From Prevotella sp. khp7 (GTDB lineage Bacteria; Bacteroidota; Bacteroidia; Bacteroidales; Bacteroidaceae): a DNA stretch of 64,000 bases. Below, one piece after another: positions 44,647 to 54,500 of this stretch. The notes beneath the pieces were generated by a model. That model was not told the origin of the DNA. It saw only the letters and a list, made by a program, of their open reading frames with translations, and searched no databases. The DNA is taken from positions 186,001-250,000 of the forward strand of contig NZ_FOIV01000003.1 of NCBI RefSeq assembly GCF_900109055.1, read 5' to 3'. The translations under genes were made by a program, and so were the position numbers. Position 1 is the stretch's first letter. Every line of letters begins with the position of its first letter.

Positions 44647-45597
44647 GTCGTCCATCAACTGCATCATGTAGAGCGTCTCGTCGAGCGGCATCTCCTTAGG
44701 TTCCAGCAATCCCTCTATCAAGGCTTGCCGGCATGCATTAAACTGATACTCGTAGCCTGTAATCTGTCGGGGCACGTGGATGTCCTCTACAAACTCGCGG
44801 TCGTGTGTGTTCACCGTAATCTTCTGTGGATTGTTGATGTTGTCGATAATCAGGTTACCATCCGTACCCGCTATCACCCCGATGTTGTCGCCCACACAGG
44901 CCGCACTTGACTGCAGGTTGCAAAGCAACCCGTCTGCCAGCACCATACAGATGGCATTCGTCAGGTCCATGCCCGTCTTCGACTTCACACACAGACTTTT
45001 CATGTTTACGATGTCGGCATCGAAAAACATCCGCACGAAGTTCAGCGCATAGACGCCCAAGTCAAGCAATGCGCCCCCACACAGGTCGGCCCTCATGATT
45101 CGCGGCTTCTCGCCCATCGAGTAGCCCAATGTGGCTGTCACCAGTCGCGGCGTACCAATGCGTCCGCTGTCTATCAGGTCCTTCACCATTTTGCGTGCAG
45201 GCTGGTAGCGCGTCCATATCGCCTCAGCCAGAAACACCTTCCGCTCGCGTGCAAGGTCTACCACCTCCTTCGCCTGCCTGTGGTTAGCCATAAATGCCTT
45301 CTCTACCAGACAAGGCTTGCCTGTCAGTAGCGCCTCCTTCGTCACGTCGTAGTGGTGAGAGTGAGGTGTAGCTACATACACCAGATCTACGTCCTTGTCG
45401 GCTATTAGCTCCCCATACGAGCCGTAAGCCTTGGCTATGTTCCATTTTCTTGCAAAGGCTTCCGCCTTCTCTAATGTCCGCGAGCCTATGGCGTAACACG
45501 TACACTTGTTGAGTCCGTTCAATGTGATGGCAGCCTTCTCGGCTATCCATCCTGTGCCGATGATACCGACACGCAGGATTTTGTCTTCTTTTAGCAT
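44608..45597 (-). CDS. Gfo/Idh/MocA-family oxidoreductase
   Basis: A 329-residue NAD(P)-dependent sugar dehydrogenase. The N-terminal Rossmann motif is VGIIGTGWIAEKAA, the catalytic lysine motif is VEKAFMAN (the usual EKP changed to EKA), and the C-terminal sheet domain contains GGALLDLGVYALNF. There is no signal peptide, so it acts in the cytoplasm. The start at 45597 is chosen from the promoter position. The end DLRLKWGIRYPMD is typical for the family. Its 3' end overlaps the upstream-facing sensor gene by 39 bases. Substrate unknown. Confidence 0.88.
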   Translation of the reverse strand: MLKEDKILRVGIIGTGWIAEKAAITLNGLNKCTCYAIGSRTLEKAEAFARKWNIAKAYGSYGELIADKDVDLVYVATPHSHHYDVTKEALLTGKPCLVEKAFMANHRQAKEVVDLARERKVFLAEAIWTRYQPARKMVKDLIDSGRIGTPRLVTATLGYSMGEKPRIMRADLCGGALLDLGVYALNFVRMFFDADIVNMKSLCVKSKTGMDLTNAICMVLADGLLCNLQSSAACVGDNIGVIAGTDGNLIIDNINNPQKITVNTHDREFVEDIHVPRQITGYEYQFNACRQALIEGLLEPKEMPLDETLYMMQLMDDLRLKWGIRYPMD

Positions 45598-45621
45598 GAT
45601 GGTAATTTTGAGTTTCTGTTG

Positions 45622-45653
45622 CAAAAATACAACTTTTTTCCATAAATACCAAA
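45622..45653 (-). promoter_or_regulatory. Promoter of the Gfo/Idh/MocA gene
   Basis: On the minus strand a -33 TTTG (45650-45653) and a -7 TATTTTTG (45622-45629) are spaced by exactly 20 bases. Both match the Bacteroidota consensus. Confidence 0.75.
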
Positions 45654-45732
45654 TTCTAAGCGAGTAAAGGTCACCCAAACAAACAATTTGGAAATCAGTC
45701 AGAAGAATCTATTGTTATGGCCATGTTTTTTG

Positions 45733-45776
45733 CTCAATACGCCGCGCTTTTTGGAAAATAAGCACGGCGTATTGAG
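45733..45776. repeat. 12-bp inverted repeat
   Basis: CTCAATACGCCG (45733-45744) is the exact reverse complement of CGGCGTATTGAG (45765-45776). Pairing continues inward after one mismatch (GCTT with AAGC). Confidence 0.75.
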
Positions 45777-45878
45777 TGAAAAGTCGTGCTTAATTTCAGG
45801 AACAACTTATTAACTTTTTAGAGGATACGTTTTATTATGATGCATATATTCGAATGCGGTAGTTGCAATACCTGAGAA

Positions 45879-45956
45879 TTACCCCTCACTTTCCGCACTT
45901 CCCACACCTAACTGATGTTTGATTTAGGTGTGGGAAGTGCGGAAAGTGAGGGGTAA
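45879..45956. repeat. 33-bp perfect inverted repeat (large hairpin)
   Basis: Arms 45879-45911 and 45924-45956 are exact reverse complements with a 12-base loop (CTGATGTTTGAT). The left arm is made of imperfect 9-base units, CTCACTTTC, CGCACTTCC, CACACC. It lies 37 bases past the end of the GH31 gene. It is far longer than a terminator and lacks a T-run on the minus strand. Confidence 0.9.
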
Positions 45957-45992
45957 AAAGTGGATATAACAATTACTATATATATAAAGACG

Positions 45993-48134
45993 CTACTCCC
46001 GTTCGAAGACGGGGATGAAGGTCTTGTCTATTATCGTGGTGATGTATTGACCACCGTCGTAGTGCTGCCCCGTTTGGTGGCAGCGCCAGCCGCCTGGATT
46101 GCGGGGTAGGTAGGTGGTCCACTCGCTGACACTAGGCTCTGTGACGGGGCTGACGAGCAGGCGAGGGCCGAACATATATTCATAAGGCTGGCGCAGGGCC
46201 TCGGGATCGTCAGAGAAATCAAATACAAGTGGGCGCATCAGTGTGTAACCCTCTGTCGAGACGCGTTCGGCACACTGCTTGATGTAAGGCAGCAAGCGCT
46301 TACGCTCCTTCAGGCACTGGGCGATGACGGCCTGCGCCTCAGGACCGTAGTTCCACGGCTCAGTATCGCTCATATAACCATGCACACGCATCAGGGGCAG
46401 ATAGACACTCGTCTCTATCCAGCGCAGCATACGTTCGATATAGTCCTGATTGGTATACTGGTCGCGTGGACGGAAGAAGCCGCCTGCGTCGTAGGTCCAC
46501 CAAGGGATGCCTGCTGCCTGCATGCCTAGTCCTGCCGTGATTTGGCGACGGAAGGTCTCCCAATCGTTGCCTACATCGCCGCTCCACAGGGCAGAGCCGT
46601 AGCGCTGGATACCTGGGAATCCGCAACGGGTGAGGATCATGGGTTCGCGGCCTTCTGCTAGAAGACCTTCATAGACGGTCTTGTTGACCAGTAACGGATA
46701 GACGTTGCGCACCTGTTCGCCGCTCCAGCGCCCGTTGTTCACATGACGCCCTGCGAGATCGTCGTTCTCGGGCTCGGTGGCGTCCTGCCACCAGGCATCG
46801 ATACCTAAGGGTACGAGGCGCTTACGGAAGTTGTTCCAGTAGGCTTGTGCGGCATCGGGGTTAAAGAAGTCGATCCAGTCGGTCCCAGGGATGTAATACT
46901 GCTGTCGCTCCATTTCACGCCCCACCTCTGATTGCTTGTCGATCTTCGACCACACACTCAGCATGAGCCGCACATCCATCTGATGGAGACTGTCAGTGAG
47001 GGCTTTGGGGTCGGGGTAGAAGTCCTCGTCGAATTGCATGGAGTTCCACCCGTGTTTGCCCCAGTACTGCCAATCCTGTACAATGACGCTTAAGGGCATC
47101 TGCTCCTCACGGAATCGTCGGGCTGTCTGTAGTATCTCATCAGAGGAGTGGAAACGCTCACGACAGTGGATATAGCCCAGCGCCCACTCAGGCATCATCG
47201 GACAGGGACCTGTGAGCTCACGATAGGTGGCGATAATCTCATCGGGGGTACCCACGAACACGGTGTAGTCAACGGCATGGGCGATGGGTGAACGGAAGGT
47301 GGTCTCGCCAGTCACCTTTTTATAATAGAGGGTGGGCTGGTCGTCCTTGGTCAGCTCGGCTGTCAGCTTGTGGCGTCCTGCTTCGAGACGCACGATGCTT
47401 GACGCCGTAGGGGGTAGCCAAAGGTTTTGCATTTCGATGACGGTCTGTCCGTCGATACATAGGTTATGGCGACGGGCCATCTTCTGTCCTACATCAAGTA
47501 ACAAAGCGTAGTCGCCTGTCTCGGCAATGTCAATGCCGGCTTCGAAGAGGTGGCGCTCGCGCACCTCACGTCTGCCCCCCTCGGTAGTGGTGATATTGAC
47601 CACCTCCTGCTTGCCTGCCCCCTTCTGCTTGGTGAGCCTGATGCTCTGATCGCAGGGGTTGAACTCCGTCAGTCCGTAGTTGTTCCACAGAATGCCGTAG
47701 CCCTTACTCGAGATGAGCATGGGAATTGATATCTGGGTGTTCACCTGTGTGAGGCGGCGAGAGAGGCCACGCACATTGCTGTAGCCGTCTTGGAATTGTC
47801 CGAGGCCAAAAAGATATTCATCCTCTGGACTCTCGAATGCCAGTGTGGCTATGCCATTACGGAACTCGTGGCGCAAGGCCTGAAAAACGGGACGCCCGTC
47901 TTTAGTGTAGACCTTCAGCCGCTGGCCTTCGACGGCAAAAGTGATGTCTTGCTGCTCCACCTCGTCGTGCTTCACGTAGAGCCAGTCGGGCAGGGTGTCT
48001 TTTACATCACTTTCGCCATAACAGACACGTATGGCGTTGCGTGCCACCTTCTTAATGCTAAAAAAAGCCCCTGTCGCTGCCTCTGCGGTGAGCAGAAACA
48101 ATGACAGGGCTGCAATGAACAGTGTCTTCTTCAT
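45993..48134 (-). CDS. GH31 glycoside hydrolase, probable alpha-xylosidase
   Basis: A 713-residue exported enzyme (signal peptide about 1-21) of glycoside hydrolase family 31. An N-terminal beta-sandwich (DEYLFGLGQFQDGYSNVRG) is interrupted at about 190-290 by a PA14-like insert (EAGIDIAETGDYALLLDVG, LEAGRHKLTAEL). The catalytic barrel has WQYWGKHGW, nucleophile D451 in WWQDATEPE and acid/base D520 in WSGDVGNDW. PA14-bearing GH31 enzymes include alpha-xylosidases acting on xyloglucan (for example Cellvibrio Xyl31A), so this is the best guess; alpha-glucosidase is not excluded. Last gene of the minus-strand part of the utilisation locus. Confidence 0.87.
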   Translation of the reverse strand: MKKTLFIAALSLFLLTAEAATGAFFSIKKVARNAIRVCYGESDVKDTLPDWLYVKHDEVEQQDITFAVEGQRLKVYTKDGRPVFQALRHEFRNGIATLAFESPEDEYLFGLGQFQDGYSNVRGLSRRLTQVNTQISIPMLISSKGYGILWNNYGLTEFNPCDQSIRLTKQKGAGKQEVVNITTTEGGRREVRERHLFEAGIDIAETGDYALLLDVGQKMARRHNLCIDGQTVIEMQNLWLPPTASSIVRLEAGRHKLTAELTKDDQPTLYYKKVTGETTFRSPIAHAVDYTVFVGTPDEIIATYRELTGPCPMMPEWALGYIHCRERFHSSDEILQTARRFREEQMPLSVIVQDWQYWGKHGWNSMQFDEDFYPDPKALTDSLHQMDVRLMLSVWSKIDKQSEVGREMERQQYYIPGTDWIDFFNPDAAQAYWNNFRKRLVPLGIDAWWQDATEPENDDLAGRHVNNGRWSGEQVRNVYPLLVNKTVYEGLLAEGREPMILTRCGFPGIQRYGSALWSGDVGNDWETFRRQITAGLGMQAAGIPWWTYDAGGFFRPRDQYTNQDYIERMLRWIETSVYLPLMRVHGYMSDTEPWNYGPEAQAVIAQCLKERKRLLPYIKQCAERVSTEGYTLMRPLVFDFSDDPEALRQPYEYMFGPRLLVSPVTEPSVSEWTTYLPRNPGGWRCHQTGQHYDGGQYITTIIDKTFIPVFERE

Positions 48135-48140
48135 CTTGCT

Positions 48141-49082
48141 TTATCTGACGGAGTCAAGGAAGCGAACCATTTTCTGCAGGTTCTCCTCGCTGTACATGCC
48201 CATGCCATGTCCGCCCTCGGGAACGAAGGTGGCCTCTGATTTCACACCGGCAGCCTGCAACAGTTCAAAGAACTTCTTGCCTTGGCAGCAGGGCACTACA
48301 TTATCTTTCTCGCCATGGAAGATGATGATAGGCGGGTCGTTGGGGTCGACATAGTTGGTGGCGCTCAGGCTGAGGTATTTGTCGGGCTCCTTGTCGAGCT
48401 TCGAGTTGAGCAGCACGTCTTCAGGTGAGTTCTCGCCCATCTTCATGGCCTCGCCACAGTCCATGGCAGTCAGATCTACGGGGCCCGACCAATCGCAGGC
48501 TGCGTTAACTGCGCTACTCTCGTCAAGGTGACAACCCACGCTGCCCTCGAGGTCGATATCGACGGTGCCAACCTTGGCCTGTTTCAGTCCGCTAGTGGTG
48601 GCTGCTGTCGATGACAGATGACCGCCTGAAGAGAAACCGCTAGTGGCGATAAAGGAAGTGTCAAACTTATATTTGGCTGCCTCGCCGCGTACGAAACGGA
48701 TGACGGCACGGATGTCGTTGATCTGGGCGGGCCACTTGGCGTCCATGCTGGAACGGTGGTTAGGACACACCACGGCATAGCCCGCATTGAGCAGAGCCTT
48801 CACGATGGTGCCCAGATCGGCCATGCCCTTGCTGTTGTTGCTGAACCATGCGCTGCCATAGATATGGATTACCACGGGATAGGAGGCTTTCTCTTGTTTG
48901 GGCAGATAGATGTCGCAGGTGTGATAGGCTTGGTTGTCGCCAGCATAGTTCACGTCTTTCCACTCTTGTGATGTTTCGAGTTTCACCTGTGGCATCTGGA
49001 AGCCTCCGAATCCGCCAGCAGGTTGTGCCATGGCCACAGAGGCGAGGCACAGCATGAATGTTGATAAGATAGTTTTTCTCAT
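48141..49082 (-). CDS. Exported alpha/beta hydrolase, probable carbohydrate esterase
   Basis: A 313-residue secreted serine hydrolase with signal peptide (1-19). The oxyanion region is VIHIYGSAWFSNNSKG (HGG-like, here YGS), the nucleophile is in TSGFSSGGHLSS, the acid in IIIFHGEKDNVVP and the histidine in PEGGHGMGM. It resembles the BD-FAE/acetyl-esterase-like proteins in plant-glycan loci, which remove acetyl or feruloyl groups. It lies 6 bases upstream of the GH31 gene and 34 bases after GH3, all in one operon. Confidence 0.82.
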   Translation of the reverse strand: MRKTILSTFMLCLASVAMAQPAGGFGGFQMPQVKLETSQEWKDVNYAGDNQAYHTCDIYLPKQEKASYPVVIHIYGSAWFSNNSKGMADLGTIVKALLNAGYAVVCPNHRSSMDAKWPAQINDIRAVIRFVRGEAAKYKFDTSFIATSGFSSGGHLSSTAATTSGLKQAKVGTVDIDLEGSVGCHLDESSAVNAACDWSGPVDLTAMDCGEAMKMGENSPEDVLLNSKLDKEPDKYLSLSATNYVDPNDPPIIIFHGEKDNVVPCCQGKKFFELLQAAGVKSEATFVPEGGHGMGMYSEENLQKMVRFLDSVR

Positions 49083-49116
49083 GTCTTTTATTTTTTATAT
49101 AGGAATTATTTAAGAT

Positions 49117-51489
49117 TTATTCGACAGAGGCCTCTGAGAAATAGATGTCGCGCAGAGGCTTGCTGACGGGCTCACCTGTAAGGCTGATTTTCTGCTCGAG
49201 CCTGATGTCTGTCGATGAGGCACCCACCTTGATTGTGTACTTGCCAGGACGGATGTTCCATTGGCGCTGACCTTCGTGGCTGTAATAGCCGAACTGATCG
49301 GTGTAGAGCTTCACGTTGACGGTCTTCGTCTCGCCAGACTTCAGTGACACGCGGGCGAAACCCTGTAGCTGTATGGGGCGTATTGGTTGGTCGGCCTGTG
49401 TGGGCGAGAGGTATATCTGTGCCACCTCTGAAGCTTCCATCGAGCCAGTGTTCTTCACTTCGAACGATAGATTGACGAAGGGCGCTGAGACGGGAACTTC
49501 GCCATCAACCTGTAGATTGGCATATTCGAACGTTGTGTAGCTCAGTCCATAGCCGAAAGGCCACTGAATGCGTGCGTCTTGCACAGCTGTAGAGTTGTAA
49601 CAGATGGGCTCATAAAGTTCTGTGTTAGGATAGCTGACAGAGAGTTTGGCGGAAGGTGATACGTTGCCATAGAGAATGTCTGCCACGGCATGGCCGCCTT
49701 CCTCGCCAGGATACCAGGCCTGGATGACGGCAGCACACTTCTCTGCCAATCCGGATACTACCTGGGCACGACCACCGAAGATGACCAATACCACGGGCTT
49801 GCCCGTCTGGATAAGATTCTCGACGAACTGCTCCTGTTTGCCTGGCAGGCGCAAGCCTTGGCGGTCGCGGTTCTCGCCACAGAGCATCACGTTCTCGCCA
49901 ACAGCTGCAATAATCACATCGACCTGCTTGGCCATGCTCAGGGCCTCGGCCTTGTCGGCCTTCTCACCGGCATCGACCTTGCGATGCAGTAAAGTGAACT
50001 CCCAGGCACGCTCGTCGCCTGCTTCTCCGTATTTTGTCTCTATCTCCTCTGTCCAGTCGCATCCGCGTGAGTAGAGTAGGCTAACGCCCTCGGGCTGCTT
50101 ATCCTTCATGCCCTCGAGCAGGGTGATGGTGTGAGGATGGTCGAGGTCGCTCTCTACCCTTTTCCAGAAGTATGACATGGCAGGGAACGAGTAGTCGCCC
50201 AGCATGGCCCACATAGTGTTGGCATTAGGACCTGTGAGCAGGATACTCTTGGCATTGGTGAGCGGTAGCACACCATTGTTCTCGAGCAGTACTACGGATT
50301 GGGTCGCGATATCATAGGCGGTCTGTCGCTCTTCGGGCGTGTCGAGCTCAATCTTCTCAGTGCTATAGAGGTAGGCGTCCTTATCGAAGAGGCCTGCGCG
50401 GAATTTCATGCGCAGCACGTTTTTAACAGCACGCTCGAGCACTTCGGGTTTTACCAGTCCTTTGTCAATGGCTTCTTGAAGATATTGATAGTTGGCGCCG
50501 AAGGGGAAGTCGACGTCGTTGCCATTGTTAATGGCAGCGGCAGCCTTTTTCACAACATCGTCGAGTCCTGGTATCTGGTCGATGGCCGTATAGTCGCTCA
50601 CCACCATGCCGTCGAATCCAATATAGTCGCGGAGGATGTCCTGCAGAATCTCGCTGTTGCAGACACAACGCGTGCCGTGAACGTCGTGGTAGCCTGGCAT
50701 CACAGCCACGCTCCCCATAGTGCGAATCATAGTCTCGTGGGGTAACAGAATTTCTTCCATCAACTCCTTCTCGTCAGCGTCGCCACCGCCTCCATAACCC
50801 AGATAGTGCTTGGTGCAGGCGCCAACTCCTTTCTTCAGATCGCTCTGTTGGAGACCCTTGACGAAGGCAGACCCCATGGCTGCAGAGAGATAGGCGTCTT
50901 CACCATACGACTCTTCCAGACGATTGAAACTGGGTGTGCGACATACGTCGACCATGGGCGAAAGGGCCAGAATGCCACCCATTTTACGCATGGTGGTACT
51001 GGTCTGGCGGGTCTTCAACTCAGCCAACTCGGTGTTGAACGAGCAGGCCTGGCCTATCTGCTGGGGATAGATGGTAGAGCCCTTGGTGTTGATGCCCGAG
51101 AGTACCTCTTCGTGGAAGAGGGCTGGGATGCCATTGGGCGTGTTGGCCTTCAGCCAGTCTTGTACAGCCACCACCATGTCGCGAATGATGTTTGGATCGC
51201 GGGGCTTCTGGAGGGCAAACTGTGAGAAGTGTCCGATGCCAAAAGGTATCAGTTTGCGACACTTGGCTGTGTCGAGCTGGCCTTGTTCGTCGAAGAGCTC
51301 GTCCATATACATGCTCTTCAGTTGGGCGATGCGCTCCTCCTGAGGCATCTTCTCATAGAGCTCGTCAACCTGCTTCTCTATGTCGACAGCGGTGTTACAG
51401 CTTGTTATTAAAAGTAAAAGGATAAAAAGGAAAGAAGGAAAAACTCCTTTCACTGCTCCCAATACCTTTGATAATGATATTTTCTTCAT
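49117..51489 (-). CDS. GH3 beta-glucosidase/beta-xylosidase, lipoprotein
   Basis: A 790-residue glycoside hydrolase family 3 enzyme. The N-terminus carries a lipobox LITSC (C31), so it is membrane-anchored. Catalytic nucleophile D299 lies in GFDGMVVSDYTAI; substrate-site blocks are KHYLGYGGGG and ALSPMVDVCR. The second alpha/beta domain follows (SVVLLENNGVLPL, RDRQGLRLPGKQE), and the C-terminal fibronectin-III-like domain has PFGYGLSYTTFEY. GH3 members with this build act on beta-linked glucose or xylose ends; from the neighbours a xylo-oligosaccharide role is likely. Same operon as the CE1-GH43 gene (39 bases upstream). Confidence 0.92.
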   Translation of the reverse strand: MKKISLSKVLGAVKGVFPSFLFILLLLITSCNTAVDIEKQVDELYEKMPQEERIAQLKSMYMDELFDEQGQLDTAKCRKLIPFGIGHFSQFALQKPRDPNIIRDMVVAVQDWLKANTPNGIPALFHEEVLSGINTKGSTIYPQQIGQACSFNTELAELKTRQTSTTMRKMGGILALSPMVDVCRTPSFNRLEESYGEDAYLSAAMGSAFVKGLQQSDLKKGVGACTKHYLGYGGGGDADEKELMEEILLPHETMIRTMGSVAVMPGYHDVHGTRCVCNSEILQDILRDYIGFDGMVVSDYTAIDQIPGLDDVVKKAAAAINNGNDVDFPFGANYQYLQEAIDKGLVKPEVLERAVKNVLRMKFRAGLFDKDAYLYSTEKIELDTPEERQTAYDIATQSVVLLENNGVLPLTNAKSILLTGPNANTMWAMLGDYSFPAMSYFWKRVESDLDHPHTITLLEGMKDKQPEGVSLLYSRGCDWTEEIETKYGEAGDERAWEFTLLHRKVDAGEKADKAEALSMAKQVDVIIAAVGENVMLCGENRDRQGLRLPGKQEQFVENLIQTGKPVVLVIFGGRAQVVSGLAEKCAAVIQAWYPGEEGGHAVADILYGNVSPSAKLSVSYPNTELYEPICYNSTAVQDARIQWPFGYGLSYTTFEYANLQVDGEVPVSAPFVNLSFEVKNTGSMEASEVAQIYLSPTQADQPIRPIQLQGFARVSLKSGETKTVNVKLYTDQFGYYSHEGQRQWNIRPGKYTIKVGASSTDIRLEQKISLTGEPVSKPLRDIYFSEASVE

Positions 51490-51528
51490 AATTCTTAGTT
51501 CTTTTATTGTTCCCCCTTTTTATTACCT

Positions 51529-54500
51529 TTATTTAAATTGCCAATAGTCGAGATGCGTGTCGCCCTCAGAGTTGCTGAAACAGAGATACAGGTCGTGTAC
51601 GCCCTGAGCACCAGACACCTTGGCGTTGAATGTCTTGTACTTCTCTACACTGCCTGTATCAGAAATCAGGGTCTCGCCAATGATGGGACCATCCTGAGAG
51701 TCGATGCGGAGCGTCAGTTTGCAAGTGCCTGTAGAGGCAGCGCTGATGCTGAACTTCTTGGCACCATGGAGAAAGTCTACACCACGCAGTTTGATGAACT
51801 CTCCGTCGTTGATATCGAAGATGTACATGTCGCGTTTGCCAGTAGATTCGGGCATATCAGCCACCACGCCCGTGTTCTCGATACCCATTTTGGCACTTTT
51901 CAGTCCGTAACCCCATGCCATGGTCTCTGCCTCGACACGCTGGTAGGGATTCAGCCAGCAGAGTTGCTTGAGGGGCTCGAGGTCGAGCCAGTAGGGCACT
52001 TCATTGATGGTGCCGTCTGCATTGTAGGTAATTTCTGCAACTGACACGCTTCTGCGCTCATGGTGTGTGAAGGTGTCGAGGTGCATGAGGTCGTAGTTTT
52101 GTCCGAATACATACGAGTGTCCCTTGAAGTCGCAGATGCCAGGGTGGTTACCGCGATTGCGCAGGGTGGGGCGCATGATGTAGTTCTTCCACTCCCAGGG
52201 GCCTGTGGGTGAGTCGCTCATAGCATAACCTAGGGCCTCAGGGCAGCAAGTGGAGGCAAAGGCGCAGTAGTAGTGCCCGTCGCGCTTATAGAACCAAGGC
52301 CCTTCCTGATAGTGTTTGATGTGGGGCAGTTTCACCACGCTGTCTTTCAGGGATGTCATGTTGTCGTTCAGACGGGCATAGAAGGTGTGTGGGTTTCCCC
52401 AGTAGAGATAGGCCTGTCCGTCAGCGTCTGTATATACTGACGGGTCGATATCGTACCAGTTGCTCTGGTCCCATACCAGAGGCTTTCCAAGAGGATCCTT
52501 GAAGGGACCATAGGGTGAGTTGGCCTCGAGCACTGCGATGCCGTGTCCGTGAAGTGGTGCATAGAGATAGTACTTGCCATTACGCTCTACTGTCTGGATG
52601 GCCCATGCACCGTTTTCACGACTGCGCCAGGGAATGTCCTTCAGTGAGGCCACAGCTCCGTGTTCTGTCCAGTTCACCATGTCGGTGGTGCTCCATAGCA
52701 GCCAGTCGTACATGAAGAAACCTGCAGAGTTCTTCTCGTTCAGGTCGGGGATGTCTTCTGGCGAGGCATCGTGCGAGGTGAAGAGAAACAGTGTGTCGCC
52801 TACTACCAGAGGAGCAGGGTCTGCTGTGTATTTAGTCTGGAAGAGTGGTAGGTTCATGCTGATGTCGCCTTTTACGGCAGCCTGCAGCATCAGTGAGTCG
52901 AGAAGCGATTCCAAGGCGTGGCGACGTTCAGGCCATGTGACATAGTCATCTGCCTTTATGGTGTATACCTTCTTCTCACAGCACTTCTGGTCGTTCTTCT
53001 CACAGCACTCAGCCTTGCCTGTGGTGATGCAGAATGGCGGAAGTTTCTTGGTTCCAATCAACTTGTCGGCCATCACGTCAGCACCTCCGATTTTAAACCA
53101 GCTCTCAATGGTGTCGTACTTTCCTGGAATCAGCTGGATGGCAAACTGCGGCTTGCCTTCTGCAGGATGGTAGCAGGCCTGCTGGCTGTTCAGGTCGTAG
53201 CTCACTGTGCCATGTGCCATGTCTGTCAGGTTCATGTAGTGATAAGGATTCGAGGGATTGTTACAGATGCTGGGTTTGAAACCTATAGAGGGGGCCAGAT
53301 ACATGTTCTCTGGGTCAGCGACGGGTGTCCCGTCGACCAAATAATAATAGGTGAAGGTCTCGTAGACATTCTCATTCAATTCTGCTGTCCAAATGCCATC
53401 GCTGTCGCGCTGCATGAGTAAAGGCTTTGGCAATACTTCTGCAGCCAGTTTTACCTCCTTGGCATTGGGCGCCTTCATGCGGAACACCACACCGTCGCTT
53501 ATATATTCGGGCGAAATGATGGGTTTTGGAAAAAGACGTGCCATGACACCAGCAGTGAACTGTGGCTCCTTACCTGTGGCTGCGATGACAGGCTGTCCGC
53601 CTTGCATAGCCTTCTCTGCTGCTTCAGGCTTGAAGAGCAGGGGCAGTGTCTTGCTCAGGAAGTACTTGGCGTTCATCCACGTGTGTCCGTATTTATCGTG
53701 GGTGTACTCTTTCACAGAGCGGATACCATGTTTGTCGAGGAATTCCATGTAGTCGCGAGCATTGCCAAAGAGGAAGTCGTCAGTACCTACGCCTAACCAA
53801 AACAGATGGATCTTGCTGTTCGTGTCGTTGGCATTGTCGTAGACGCCAGGGATGTTGGTGGCTGTGAATGAACTGTAGCTGCAAAGATAAGAGAACTTGT
53901 CGAGGTTGCGCAGTCCATTTGACAGAGCCTGGTTTCCACCACGTGAGAAACCGCCAATGGCACGATGGTCGGCATCGTTGATGGTGCGATAGTTCTTCTC
54001 TATATAGGGCATGAGGTCATCTGTCAGGTCGAGACTGAACACGTCCTTGCCAAACATAGTCTGAGTCTGAGGGACACCAGCCTTTTCTGTCTGTGCAGGC
54101 AGCAGCTTATAGGGATTGCCGTAGGGTAGCACGACAATCATCTCCTCAGCCTTTCCTTCAGCAATCAGATTGTCGAGGATATAGTTCACACGTCCTACCT
54201 TATAATATACTTCCTCAGTATCAGTGGTTCCACTGATCAGATAGAACACGGGGTATTTCTTGTCGGGATTCTCTTTGTATTTCGGTGGCAGGTAGACCAC
54301 AGCCTGATTTGTGGCACCCAGATTCTTGGAGTAGTAGTGGATATAGTCCACCTTGCCATGGGGAACGTTCTTAATGTCGTGGGCCAGCGAGCCCTCTTTG
54401 GCTGGAATCTCAAGCAGCGAGTTCTTAAAGCCTTCATTGGGGAAATACTGCTGATTCTCGGGGTCCATCACACTTACCCCGTCAACAATGAAGCAGTAGG

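Larger units (their letters stand above)
45598..45992. other. 395-base gene-free region with two hairpins
   Basis: Gap between two minus-strand genes. It holds the Gfo promoter, a 12-bp inverted repeat at 45733-45776 and a very long one at 45879-45956. No reading frame with coding character was found. Confidence 0.7.
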
